Positions 1 to 13,300 of a stretch of DNA of 64,000 nt are shown here, piece after piece. How positions within the stretch are numbered: the stretch's first letter is position 1; each line of letters opens with the position of its first letter. The stretch is from Fratercula arctica. Lineage: Eukaryota; Chordata; Aves; Charadriiformes; Alcidae. The stretch is from positions 13,335,861-13,399,860 of the forward strand of contig CANTUZ010000005.1 in assembly GCA_947846985.1 (NCBI GenBank), read 5' to 3'. Position numbers and translations under genes: made by a program. The notes under the pieces are model-generated. The model was not told where the DNA came from. It did no database searches and saw only the letters and a list, made by a program, of their open reading frames with translations.

Positions 1-3000
1 CTGTATCTGTCTGCTGAAAACCTGACAGCTGCTGCAGAGTAGCTGAGAATTCAGTGAATTTGTGCAAATGGAGAAGTCCTTAAGGACACACTGAAAGTAC
101 AGTGAGTTTCTGTCAGAAATGCACCCTGTGTGTGTTCTCCCACACAGGAACAGAATGTTATTTGAGTTTATCTGTCTCCTAATTTCTCTTTAAAATGAAG
201 ATGTAAAAATGCTTGATGTATGAACGTTTAGCGTCAGCACTGGTGCCAACACAGGAAACCAGGTCTTTGAGTTGAAACATTTAACATTATTCCCTAACAA
301 CTCCCACATTATTAAAAACACTCATTGTATAAATTTTTAATACTATTATTCATTTCATCATTTTGATGGGGTTGTCACACTGTATTAATGGTTTGCATTT
401 TTTCCCCTTAAGAAAAGGATTAGTGACATCCAGTCACAATCACAGGGGACAGATGCTAACTGGCTAGCACTGTGCAAAGCGCCCTGCTTGGCCTGCTATT
501 CCAAGTATTAGGGCAGAGACCAAAGTACTTTAGGAGAGCTGCCCCGGAAGATCTTGCAACCCTTCTTCAGTGAGGAGCAGATGTTCCAGGCAGGGACTCT
601 GCTCATTGGTCTGAGAAGCCCTTCAAATCGGGAGATGGATGTGTTTCCTGACATTTTTGCTTTCAACATTGTTACTTCTTTGAGGGAGTGCAAATAGTTT
701 TTGCAAGACAAGGTGGAACAAATGAGGAGCTCTAATGATTTTGATCCGTTGTCCTGGTGGAAACTCTTATCACTCAAGGTCACTGGAAAGGGAAATATAT
801 TTGGTCTGAAGTCATGTTGCATTCTGTGTGGGCACAGTGTGCTAAAGAAAAATGGGGCATATTGACTTGCTATGTGTGAAAGTGCTTCTCATTTGTGCTA
901 AAGGATTGTAATGATTGGAGTTTCCATTTTGCCTCATCTCTTAATCCCAGCTCTGGGCTCACAAAATCCTGTTAGCCAGTGTTGTTCAAATGAGCTTCAT
1001 TAACTGGGAATATTGTTTTGAAGGTATGGCAAATCAGCAAAGTGTGGAAGCTTACCAAATCTCCTGCATGATGTCAGGCTCTCTGATTATTTCCACTGTT
1101 AAATTGCAAATTGGGCAGCAGTTCTACACCACAGCTTGTGTTTTACTGCCTGCTATATCCCTGCTATATTGTTAACTTTAGACTTTGAGCAGAGCATCCC
1201 CTATGCCATTCAAACTGTGTAAGAAATGGCTGACTTGAAAGAAGGGCAAGATCAGAGTAGGTAAAGACAGAAAGGCATCAGAAAGAAGAGGTATAAAATA
1301 ATCTGAACCTCCCTATAGGCCTTATGTAAATATTACTTTACTTAATCTCCAAAATTATTAAAAGAGCATTCAGTACTTGTTGATACAATTCATGCACCTT
1401 TAGGTTTGTATGCATATTTTTCTCTTAGTGTATTATGGATATATCCATCACCATCTCTCCTGTGGAAACAAGTAAATATCCTTAATTATTTAATTGTAAT
1501 GCAATGAAAGCCAAGGACAAGCACTAGGATTTCATGCTGTTTCCTCCGTATCTGTCTTGTCTGAAAGCCCATGTGACACTCATGGGTAGTCCTGAGCTTT
1601 AATGGCACAACCTTCATTGTCTGTTTTTGGTATTAACAGACCTCAGGATATCTTCTAAGTCTCCCTTCCTGCTTTCACAGGTGTTGTACTTCAGCTCTGC
1701 CCTCCCCAGTGCCAGGGACTGGTGCTGAGAGGTTTCCTGCTGATTGTCTCAGTGTTTTATTAGCCCCTGAACCAACACCTTGAGCAGGATCTTCTGAGGG
1801 TTTTGCTGCTATAGTTGCAGAGCAGCCAGCAGAAGAATTGGTCTTTCTCTCCAGAGATGCCCTCAGGCCTAGGAAGCAAAGGGGATATTGCTGGGTGTCA
1901 CAGCTACCTTCTCATTCAGTGTCAAGGTGAGCTGGGGATAATCTTCATTGGCCTGCCCTGCTTTTCCTGTGGCTACATGACTTGGATAATGCAGGTAAAT
2001 CCCTAGAAAAAAAAATAAATTCAAGAGAGGCAAGGGCCTTCAGAGTTCTGCCATTTTACATGCAAGTAAAGTTTCATCTAAACCCCTGTGCTTCAGGGAA
2101 ACTTGCCTGTTAGCTCCCAGGAAAACATTTGTCATTCATTTCTCTTTGGCTTTTCTTAGGGTATTTCTTTTCTTCTTTCTCCTTTTAGCCCTTGAGCCTT
2201 TCCCTCAAAGCACTCCAAACCCAGCAGCTGGGCTTTAATGAACTGTGTGTGTCATACCCTCTAGTTATGCTGCTGCTGTGTATGCATGTGAGGCCTAGAT
2301 TTTCGTGGGTACCACTTTAACTGTGGCTTGGGGTTTGTTAGGCCCTACAAAGGGGATAAATGGTGACAGAAAGATTCTTCATTTGCCTGTGAGCATTGGG
2401 GCTTCTTGTCTGTGATAGACATTCCCTGATAGCAGCTCTTTGAGTCACAAGAAGTCAGCTGGTGACATATTCCTCTAGCCATTTTTTTCTGATGTTTGGA
2501 TTTGTATTTGGTGGAGCACCAAGAGAGATGTCAGGTTGTGCTTTGCACACTAAAACCATTATCACATAAGATTTGACTGAGATTCAGCTTTAATTCAGGT
2601 TTTGTTTGCCATTGAGTTCTCTCCCTGCAAGACAGTCATCTCTGAGTTGGAGAAACTAACAGAGAAGTTGATGAATGTGCAGCTAAGGTGATGTCTCCCA
2701 AATGAAACAATGAGAGACCCATGAAGTTCTCAGTGGCAAGCACACGCTTCAAAGAGAGAACTACAGTGGAGGATAAAGTTATGAGAAAAATACATTGGTT
2801 TTTTATCCATCTACCTCCATAGATGGTGCTTGGTGGGGGGATGCTCCAGGATATATGGCTGAAGGGAAATAGTTGTCTTATTTGTTCAGTTGGGTGGATT
2901 GTTGTATACTGTGATATTTCTGGCAACAGAAAAACAGAAGAGGTTAATACCTAGCATAAAAGCATAGCCTATAAGAAAGATGAGAGAATCTACTTTCTGC

Positions 3001-6000
3001 CTGGGTGAAACCAGCTTCTCTTTTGAAGATTAAGGGTTCAATCAATTATTGTTATTTTTAGCAGAGAGCATAATTCTGCATGGAGAGTATGAGATAAACC
3101 AGATTGTAGCTTTTGGCATACTATTGTTGACCCAGAACTACTGTGGATAGACTGATGCAATAAAGGAAAGAATATGGCCTGGTCTTAAGTTTGGAGAGAC
3201 AGTAGACCTTTTTGTCCTGTAGAAGTATATCTGAGCTACTGGGCTGGAGGTGTGCACTGGAAGCAGAATAATCGAGTTCAGTGGCATATTCATGTGAGAA
3301 ATTAAAATATGTAATGAATTTTGAGGGACATGCATCTTCACAAGCCTATGGATAACAGATAAAACAGTAGGAATTCAGCCCTGGATAGTTTAGTGTTTTG
3401 TCTTGGACCAAAACTTCCTTTTGCCTTTCCCATATGCTTTGCAGCAAACGGGTTGGCAACCACATCTGCTTGTCCAGCCCAGACAAACACGTAGTCAGAA
3501 GGCTAGCTGGAGTGGAGACTATGCAAAGCAGAGTGATTGGATCAGGTGAATTATGCCAGCATATAGGCTGTGTCTATTCAACTCTTCCTCACCCAGGACT
3601 TTATTTCTGGCTGTGACTTTTCAAATTGTTTCTGAATCCAGTTGTGTGGTTTTGTTTTTTTTTTCTCCCCCTCCTAGTTAGGCAAATAGTAAAAGGCAAG
3701 TACCTGTCAGCTGTTTTGAAAGAAATTGTTTTCGTGGAGGCTTAGCATGACCCTACGTGTTGGATAGTCAGTGAGAGACTCTTTGATCCAAGACTCATTG
3801 GTATAAATGCGATATGTTTTGTTTGGTTGGCTTGGGTATTTTTTTTGTTAGTTTGTTTTTTTTTTTTAAATGCACAACAAAGGAATTTACCTCCATAACT
3901 TCTAAAACCTGGATGCTGGAATCCTGCACTTGGGACTAATGGAGATATGTTATTTTCACCTTTAGACTTTATCATGTGGATTTTAAAAGTCTGAAGGATG
4001 AGGGCTTCTGAAGCAAACTTGGACTAGTGGTTTCCAGAGTAGGGCAAATAACAATAAAAACCAGGAACCGAATTCAGACAATGGCAGAAAGATGATGAGA
4101 TATTGCAAGAGTGTAGCATCTTTCATTTGTAAATCTAAAAGCACTTAAAATATGAATGAATGAAAGACTGCATGTAACTTTGGTAGATGAGGGAAGCATC
4201 AATACAGATGAGAAGGTTCAGGAAGGTAATCCTGGTAACAGATAAAACCTTTTCTCTCCATTTACAGTTTAGGTTTTAGGAATATCAGAAATATATTGTG
4301 AGGCAAAACATTTTCCTTTATCTTGAAATGTAAATAAATACCCGGAGTAGTGCATTTGAGATGACAATACTGCTACTGCCCTTCAGTGCTTCAAAAGGCT
4401 TTTTTTTTTTTTCCAACTAGAAAGTGATTTGAAGTGAAGTTACTTAATTTCAAAATTTGTATGATTAGGTTGTGAGACTAGGAGGATAGTTTAGGCTTTT
4501 AATAGCATGCTTCTTAACTACTTATTCTCAAATATTTATTAATGGACAAAATGTATATACAGAGATATGATAATCCATTTTTTTTCTTGAAAAGCAGTTT
4601 TCTTCTGTATCTACTTATTTCTGATTTTTGAGACTTAGTCATAACCATTATTTCTGGTTACAAGGTGGCAGTTATTTCGTATGTACTATTCCCTCTCTGC
4701 CTCCCTCCATTATAAAACTATGCCAAGAGGCAAAGATAGATTCTCATACATCAATGTGCAGCCCAGGTTTACATCTTATGTAGAGTGTACTTACCATAAC
4801 TATTCAAAAGATAGTAATTTATCCATATAATTTCACAAATATTCCAAGCAGCATTTTCTGTATGCCGATTAAATTATCTGTAAACCCCTTTTTATTGATG
4901 TAATCAGAGGTTAGCTTTGATGCATAAGTTAGCACAGCAGATGTTTCAGTTGTCCCTAAGCTTCATTTTGACCAGGGAGTGGAGGAGACAAAGACCCTTT
5001 CTGCCTTCACAATTTCCTATCTTTATTTATGAGTTTTCAGCTCTTTACAAAGCCTTAACCAGGCTAGATTCAAATAAAATAAAAAAATGCTCTGGCTTTT
5101 TGTACAACCCTGCTGAGATTTTCTAAGTCACTTGTGAGAGTTAGATGCTCATTTTCCATTAAAGTCAGTTTGAACCAGATACAAAAATCCTCAGTGTGGC
5201 TTTGGCCTAATTGTTTAACAATAAAGCATCCACATGTTCTTCTTAGAGGGAACTCAGGATCTTCACATTAGGAATGTGATTAAGTATTGCAAGCAAAAGT
5301 CAGCTACTTATTGTTTAAGTGTTTTTCTTGTATTAAAGATGCTTATATGTGTCTATATACGTCTCTACTGAAACATAAAAGTTTCTCCTCCTTAAAAGAG
5401 GTTTACCCTAAAGTCTCTGCCTTACTATTGTTCTCAAGCTTGGAAGAAAACAGCTTTGCTCTGTAATGCCAGTGGTTTTGTATTTTGTCCCTTTGACTTT
5501 TATGCACTCTGGGAATAATCACCCATAAAGAAGAGTGTGTTCATCTCTCTCCAAAAGACAGTAATTTCTTTTTCAGATGCAACTACTATTAAGTACAATG
5601 TTTATAGAAAGATGTAAATCTAGATAAAGAGATTCTAGCTTGCAAATATCTTGTCCTGTTCCCTGCTTTGTTGTTCACTTGCTCAGAGATCCTGTAAGTT
5701 GTTCCGTGACCTGCAACCTCAGTCTCTCTGTGTGTCTGTAAACGGATAACTGATATCTCTCCACATATTCCTGACATCCACGCATTAAAGAAGCAAAAGT
5801 TACTTGATTGTATTAAGCTATTTGTTATGACGTGTACGTTTGCAGTTTGTTGTGTTTCTTTCCTAACCTAGAAAAGATGTGATGGGCTGAAATTGTACTC
5901 TGAAGGCTGATGGCAGTTTTACTGTAAAGTTTCAGTGAGCAGAAGATTGAGCCTGAAAAGTGCATGTGACTCGGGGAGCTCTGAACTTAGGAAGGCAGTA

Positions 6001-9000
6001 CCTCATGTTTGTTCTGCACTGACACCTCTAGCCAAGCAAAGAAAAGGTATTGGCATTGGAAGGAGCTGCAGCTATGCTTCTTTGCCAAATATGAGGTAAA
6101 GTCCTGAAGGGAAGGAATGGGAATGATGTATGACCCAGTGAAGAGTATTCAGGCCTGCTCCCTCGAAGTCGTTGGGCCCTTCAAGGCACCTGAAAATTCA
6201 TCAACTGCCAGCTGGGCACTGTTGTTAGAGACTCAAAGCATACAGATTTTATAGGCCTATTAAAGCAGGACTGTGCAAGGGCACTGTTATGTTATTTTTT
6301 GTGATGTGGCAGAAGTTCTGACTTTCCTTTTTCTCATCGCATTTCCCATTGTTCAGTAATTGTAGCATCTACCAGGTTACACTTTCATTTAAACAAAATA
6401 GTACAAATATGTTTACAGTTAAACATGCTACATAAATGCCTTATTTTACTGTTTTCTTAAATCTGTAACAAATCTGTGGGCAGTCAACTAATAGGAAATG
6501 GTGTATAGGTCTCTCTTGCACATTTACTGGGCTCTAAGGTTTTCAGGTTAAATTGGGTTTTAGATAACACTTTCTCTGGAAAATGTTTCAAATAACCTTA
6601 TTTCTTTCTCAATCCCTTGGATTCTGTAGGAACTCTGTTAATTCTGCCTGCTTGAATTGCCAGAGTGACTTCAGTACCCTGAAGCAAACCTTGCTGCAAC
6701 TTTTCCAAAATACATTTTAGGACAGTGTAAATGGATTGCACTTGGGTCAGGTTTTGTGTTATTTTTTTTCTTTTGAGCTATGTGGATAAAATACAGAGGG
6801 AGGAGAATAAGGAGGTAACAGGAGCCTTATTTGGATCCTCAACTGTGCTTTGCTTTCTGCAGTGTCTTTTTACTCATGCTTGATACCACAGCTGTAAGTT
6901 TTGCTCTTGTCCTCTCTGCTGTGGAAGGGATGCAGGCTGGCTAAGAGAGCTGCTCTTTTTTCCCCTCCCTTAGTAATTTTTCTGGTCCTTTTCTCCATTC
7001 ATGTAGACGTTTCCACAGAGCTTGGATCACAAGCTGAATTGTCTGATCTTTCATGACAGCACTTTATTGTATTTACTAAAAGCTTCTTTCAGTACCATAC
7101 TAGATTTGTTGCTACTCTGGAAACTCTCTCCTTTCATTGTAAGCTGATGGTGGGAGATGGTTTAAACAAGAGGCCAGGCTGGGTGGCAATTTCTGACTCG
7201 GATAGGGAAAGAAGGAACACTAAAGGGACAGAAAGTGGTTTCAAATCCTGTATCGTGAGACCAAATGGAGGTGATTTTAGTATACTTGCCATTTGTTTTC
7301 CTCGGAGCTGTTCTCTGGCCTGAGGGAATCACTTCTGCAAAGTCTCCTTGGTTTAGGCAGTTTATGACCTGCTCTCTGGCCCCACAGCTGCTCCATCCTC
7401 AGGCAGTTTGGGCATGTCTCTACACCGGGCCAAATGCCAACTGCCTATTTGGGACTGAAGCCCCATCTGTGTTGGTTTTTTTTCAGCCAGAAAAAAGATA
7501 TCCTGAAAATGTCTCTCTCATATTTTGTAAAGGATGTTGTTCAAAATAGGGGAAATAGAAGTTTAAACCTTGAACTACATTAAATACTTGAGTTATCTCT
7601 GCAAAATGCAAGTGCATTACAGTGCATGCAAACAGCATGATGCTGTGTTTCTTAGAAAAGGATATTGAAGTAATGGAAAAACTTTCCACCAAGGCGAAAA
7701 TGAAGTTAGATCTTCCCACTAGTTTTGTTTCCCATTTGGAAACTTGATCCATTAATTGTTTTCTGTACTATACTTAGTAGCAACAACAAGTGAATTGAAA
7801 AGCAGGGACAAACATACATTTTTCCATGGCTGATATCTAACAAGATCAGGGTTATATGTCTGTCATTAAAGCTGAGTGGTGCCCTGTTGTTGTCCACCTG
7901 GGAGCACAGTTGTAAGAAAACCAACACCTTTAATGTGTAGGTTTTTTGCTCCATTTATCTAGAAAGCAGCTCCTGGGGGATTGCTGCACTGTGAGGAGCA
8001 TGCTTCTGCTTGGAATTTGCAATGACCACCTACAGTGCTCTTTCTTACTGTCAGGCTGAATCTCAGTCTTTTCTGCAATGATGTTTGAAAGACTAAGTTA
8101 AGAAAAGTAGCCTGCATCCAACTCCCCTGCTTCTCAAGAGTATTTCTTACTCCACTGAATGTAAAAGGGTGAAAAAATCCCAGTATGATAGTGTTTTATC
8201 CTTCTTAAAGAAGAACAAAAATTTTTCAGCAGGATTGGAAGCCCTGTGGAATCTGCCTTTGAATTAGGGCTAGTGGGTTTGGCAAAGCAAGGCGTGTGAT
8301 GCAAAACTAGTTTTTGCAAGGTCCTCTAAGACTTTCTGACTAAACAGTTTCTCATGAGCTAAACAGTACTGGGAAAGGCTTGCTATGTGGGTAGGAGACC
8401 TCCCAAGAGCTTGTTTGGTTCTGTGATTCAGCATATGGCATCTGTCCCTTGAACAGAGATGATGTGTATCAGTGGTCCAGCAAGGAGCTGAGGGCACAGC
8501 CCTGTTGGAAACCATGGTTTTCAAATGAGGTGTGGATCAGGTGCTGGACTTAAAGTGACTTAACACTTGTGCCTGTCTGCCTGAGGAGTTATTACACCTC
8601 TTAGATTTCAACAATCATTCTAGGTGCTCTGAGCTCACAAGAATGCAATAATGATTGCCCTGCAACATTGAAGTGTCATCTAAAGATAACACAAGCTCAG
8701 CCCACCAACACTATTAAACAATCATAAACAGTACAGATTAAGTTAGCCAGTAAATCAAACCAGGAAAAACCCCCTCCCTTCTACCCTTATGAACCCCTGT
8801 AGAGACTTGTTGCTTTTGACTCCTTGGAATAATACCAGATTTGTAAACGCGGGATATTTCTGACCAATCTGGCATCAAGCACAGGGTGCTATTTAAATTC
8901 TGTTTGGCTAACTGCACTTTTGCCTCCACAAACTTCCCCTCTTGCTCTAAATGGATACAATAATATTTTTTTCCTTCATGCCCTCTATACTTCTGTGGCT

Positions 9001-12000
9001 TTGTACTGTTAAATGAGTATTTTGCTTAGCTATAGAGACAGCTGTATTTCAGCAATAGATGAAGCAATTTCTGTGAGTGCCTACATTTCACTATTTATTT
9101 TTCAAAGGTGTTGCAAGGTTATTAATTGTTAAGTGCTATGGAATTCTTCCTTGAGGAATATCACATGGCTTGGAGCAGCGTTTGAGTCAATGAAGGCAAA
9201 AAGATGTTTCTTGTATGTGTTTTGAAATCTCTGGGTCATATCTGTGCAAGTTAAAATAGCTACCTCCAATACAGTGCTTTTCATTGTAATTCTCCAAAGT
9301 GCTTAGCAAAGCTGATCAGAGCCATTACTGGAGCTAATTGAAAGTTTTTTATTAAATGAAGCATGATTAAATATGCTATTTTGATGGTGCTGAACACTGG
9401 AATTAAGTGGATGCTAGGAGAGCTTCCTAAGGAGACAGAGTGGGCTAGAGGCCTAACTGAAATAGAAACAAACCCATTTTTATGGGAAAATGGGTGTATC
9501 AGCACAACTGTCTTATTGTGCAACACAAGGTATTTTGGTTTCATTCAAACATTAAATAAAAGCAAAGAATGAAACTGAATATTGTAATGTCCTTGAATGA
9601 CTTTAGCCAGTATCTCCATTTTGTAGAGAAATAAAATTACTTGTATGACTGGAGTTGCCTAATATGCCAAAGATGGAGATGGGGTTTTGAGTCGTCCGGC
9701 CACAGAGATACCTCTCTGATACTTCACCATAGTTTAACAAGGTACTTGTCTTACCACTTTTGCATAAGCATTGTTATTTTCTTCCAGAAAATAAACTTAC
9801 ACTTCTAAGCAAAGTGAAGCGTGTAGATAAATAATGACGGTTATTTTCTCCTGTTCAAACACAAGGGAAGATGGGTCTACTTTTAGCTTTAATTGCTTTC
9901 ACTGTAAATGAGAACAAAAGATGAACTGTTTCACTGCTGATATATCACAACAGCTCCAGATTTTTCGGATTATAATAGGAGTTTGGGAGCACAGGTGGAA
10001 CTGGAATTAGTTTCCTCAGACTATAAAAACCAAAATGGATTCTTGCTATTTCTTGGTATCACTAACAATGTACCTGTTATAACACTACAGAAGAGATGGC
10101 AGGATGGATTTCATGTTGAAGTTTCTGAAAGGAACTGATCCAGCCAAGTAACGCTGTGTTTCCCCGCTCTACTTCTTTTAGGTCATTCTGAAAGACAATG
10201 CTTACTCTGCATCACTTTGCTGTTTATGAAGTCAAAACAAGATACTGCCTTCATCAGAAAAGGCCTTCCTCTAACAAATGGCAGAGATTCAATGCCCCAT
10301 TTATTGTCTTGACATTTTGTTTTATCCGTCCAGTTTGCAGAGCAGTCTCCAGAGGCTTCTAAAGTATGCATGAATAAGAGAGAGAAACGCACTCCTATTT
10401 TCTTTTGGGAATGTTGGGGATTTTAGCTTGGAGTCAGTCCTGGCTGTCTATTTAAACCTTCTCTCTCATTCCTGGTGGCATTGGCAGGAATCTGGGTGGA
10501 ATAGCACCCTTCTACCTCATTTTCTACTTTTTCTTGCATTTTATCTCTATACCTACCTTCATCATCCATACCGTGCTATTCGCTAACAAGTCCGTGGTCT
10601 CCTCAGATATCTTTTCCATTGGCTGACTTTTATTACCTTTATTCATATTCCAGTGTTGTCTGCAAGCACCAGTTAGTGATTGAAGACAGATTTCTTGGTC
10701 TTTCTACGTGCATAAACTCTGTGTGTGTAAGCAATAACAAAGGTTCCTTTTTGGTTGGGAAAAGGCAGAAGTGGACAGGAGGAGGAGAAATACATGTTAA
10801 CCTTCATCCATTTATTGGTAGTATACTAAAAAGTGGTCAAACATGTCATGCACACTAACAATTCTCAAAGGTTGTGGGGTGACTGGGCTCTAAGCAGGTT
10901 TATACAGTGTTGGTCTTGAAAAATTATGTATGGGAATCTTCATCGCATATGGGAGGGAAGTTATGTTTATATCCCAGAATATAAATGAGATGCTAACTTG
11001 AATAGCTTTGTAGCATGGAATGTCTCTCTTTTCCTTCATAGCTTTACATAGTTCAGTGCTTCCCCTTCTTCATGTCCTCATGCCCAAAGAATGCAGACGA
11101 ATAGCTGAAAAAGGTTTGTCTCTAGTGCTGTTAGGTCATTAAGGTTCTTGGCCAAAAAATATCCCTGACCTCCCTGGTCAGAGGAAACCGCATCAACAGC
11201 AATAGTTTTAAGGAGATTATAGTTAGTGTGTCTCAGCTGTTGTGTATGAGGCCTAAGGGTGCCTAAGGGGATAGATCAAAACCTGCAGTTAACTCTTGTT
11301 CTCATCCTTAAGCATGTGTCCAATGAAAACTTTTATGCTTCATTTCATGCAAGGATAATACCTGCAGAAGATACAGAGAGGCATTCTTCCTGTGCCTGTG
11401 TTTTTGTGAAACTTCAGGATATTGTGCATCAAAATCCTGAGAATGGAAGGTCTGTTAAGTAAGTCTTCAGCTGAAGAAATTCAGCTCTTTAAAGGAGCTG
11501 GGCATCAGTTATGAAAGTGTGTAATTGATGCTGAACTGGTTGTACCACAAGTTTTAGCCTTTCAAATTTCAGGGCAAACTATTTCCAACAAATCCATGCA
11601 TGTGGACATGAAGCAGTTTCATTTTTCTGTCGGGGAGCAGTAGGCACAGCTTTCTGTTATATGACTAACGTCGCCAGCAAATTTTCTCTGAACTGGAGCC
11701 GCCATGTGGCCTTGCAGCACAAATGAACCTTTGACAGGTGTGATCTGAGAGAGACTGTTTACAACAGTCACTGGAAATAATGTCAAGCTGGCATCAGGGG
11801 AGCACCTGAAAAGCTAATACTTGATGAAGGAGAAGCATTAAGAACCAAATCCCAGGATCTTGAGTTCTAGCCAGCAAATCGGAATTCTGCAGGAAGCAAT
11901 AGAAAAATCTTGTGTAATATTCTATATTCTGCCTGCATTACAGCAGACTCTTTCTATATTTCTGAATATAATCAAATACCCTAAGTCATGTAAATTGTTT

Positions 12001-13300
12001 GCTTGGGGGAAGCTTTGCTAGCGTGATAGGGCTGGGCGAATTTCATCACATCCAGAAACATAATAATTTAAACTTCTGGATTCAGTTCCAAATGGCCTAC
12101 ATTCCCGTAAGGCTTGTGTTCATTGCTGAGCATGGTTTTATGTATTTTCTTTATTACATTAAAGACCTTTTGAATGTAGTCACCATTGTGTACAAGTATC
12201 TGCAGAACTGAGTATCCTTTGGGGAAGCTGAGTTTTGGTTCTTTGAGCAAGCACGTAGTGTTGAAATGGAGCAATGCAGACAGATGTTGGAGCCCCAAAG
12301 GTGTCTTCATGGAGAGGACGTAAAGGATGTCTCTTCTTCCTCCAGGTTTTCCTCCTGGAAACCTGGACTACCTGTGGGACTTTCAGGGCACCCATGCCTG
12401 CCTGCTTTTGCCCTTTATTATTATTATGTCTCATATTGCCTTCACACAGAACATGAGCGTGTCTTTTGTAGGTATGTGGACCAGAATGACCACCAAAGAC
12501 TTGAGAGGCCATGTTGGTGAGCAAAGCCCTCTCTTTATCAAAGCCCCACAACTTACCCCCCAAAAAACCAATCCCCCCAAGCCAGAATATGAAGGCAGTG
12601 ACACTGCAAGGACTTTTGCATGGCTATTTACAGAGACAACACTTTTCGGGGTGGGGTGGGGGTGGGGGAAATTAATGGTGTACTTTATTGGGTACGCTTT
12701 GGCAAGAAAATATAAATTGTCCAGATTTACCATGGAACAGTAAAACTTCCTGGTGTCTCAAACTATTGTGTGTAATGGCATGTAATACATGAACACAATG
12801 TTTGAGCTGAGGACTGTTGAACTAGGGAACTGTTTTTCTAATGGTTTGAGTAAGTAGACTTTGAGTAAAGCTCTTGGGAAACAGCAATGTTGCCTGAGAC
12901 ATGCAGTATAGTATAATATTGTTTTCTTTTAAGGAACAAGCCTTTCTCCATGGCTTTTCTTTTAGAAAAGCAGTGTTTGCAATATGAATCACTGCAGATG
13001 GACCAGTTAATTGATTTTAAAGGTGTTGCCTCTCTACTTGACTAAGCAAGTAAACTTTGCTACTGGCCAGGTGATGTTTGAGATTGTTACAAACATAACG
13101 TATTCAATGAGATAAATCCATATTTTTTTAGCAGAGGGATATTCTAATTAAAAGGTAGGGTTTGGATTCTGTGTGTGCGCGCTACTGCCAAGCACAGGAA
13201 AAGTAGTGAGTTAGCACTTGTGTACTTTGCTCAGAGGCATGGACTTCACTGGCTTTTGGGAATATCCCTATCTGAATTGGAAAAAAGGAAGGAAGATTCA
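1..13300. other. Unique non-coding DNA, no gene seen
   Basis: I see no coding exon, RNA gene or recognisable transposon here. Open frames are short and scattered over all six frames. The few simple tracts are T runs, for example T12 at 3856-3867 and T13 at 4400-4412. The part at 12180-12743 has unusually few stop codons on both strands, but its translations (rich in His, Cys and Trp) resemble no protein I know. This is most simply intron or intergenic sequence. Confidence 0.7.

Noticed and set aside
9270..9320. CAAAGTGCTTAGCAAAG stretch resembling the 3' end of an old L2/L3-type LINE
   Set aside because: Too short, with no second conserved block at the expected distance.
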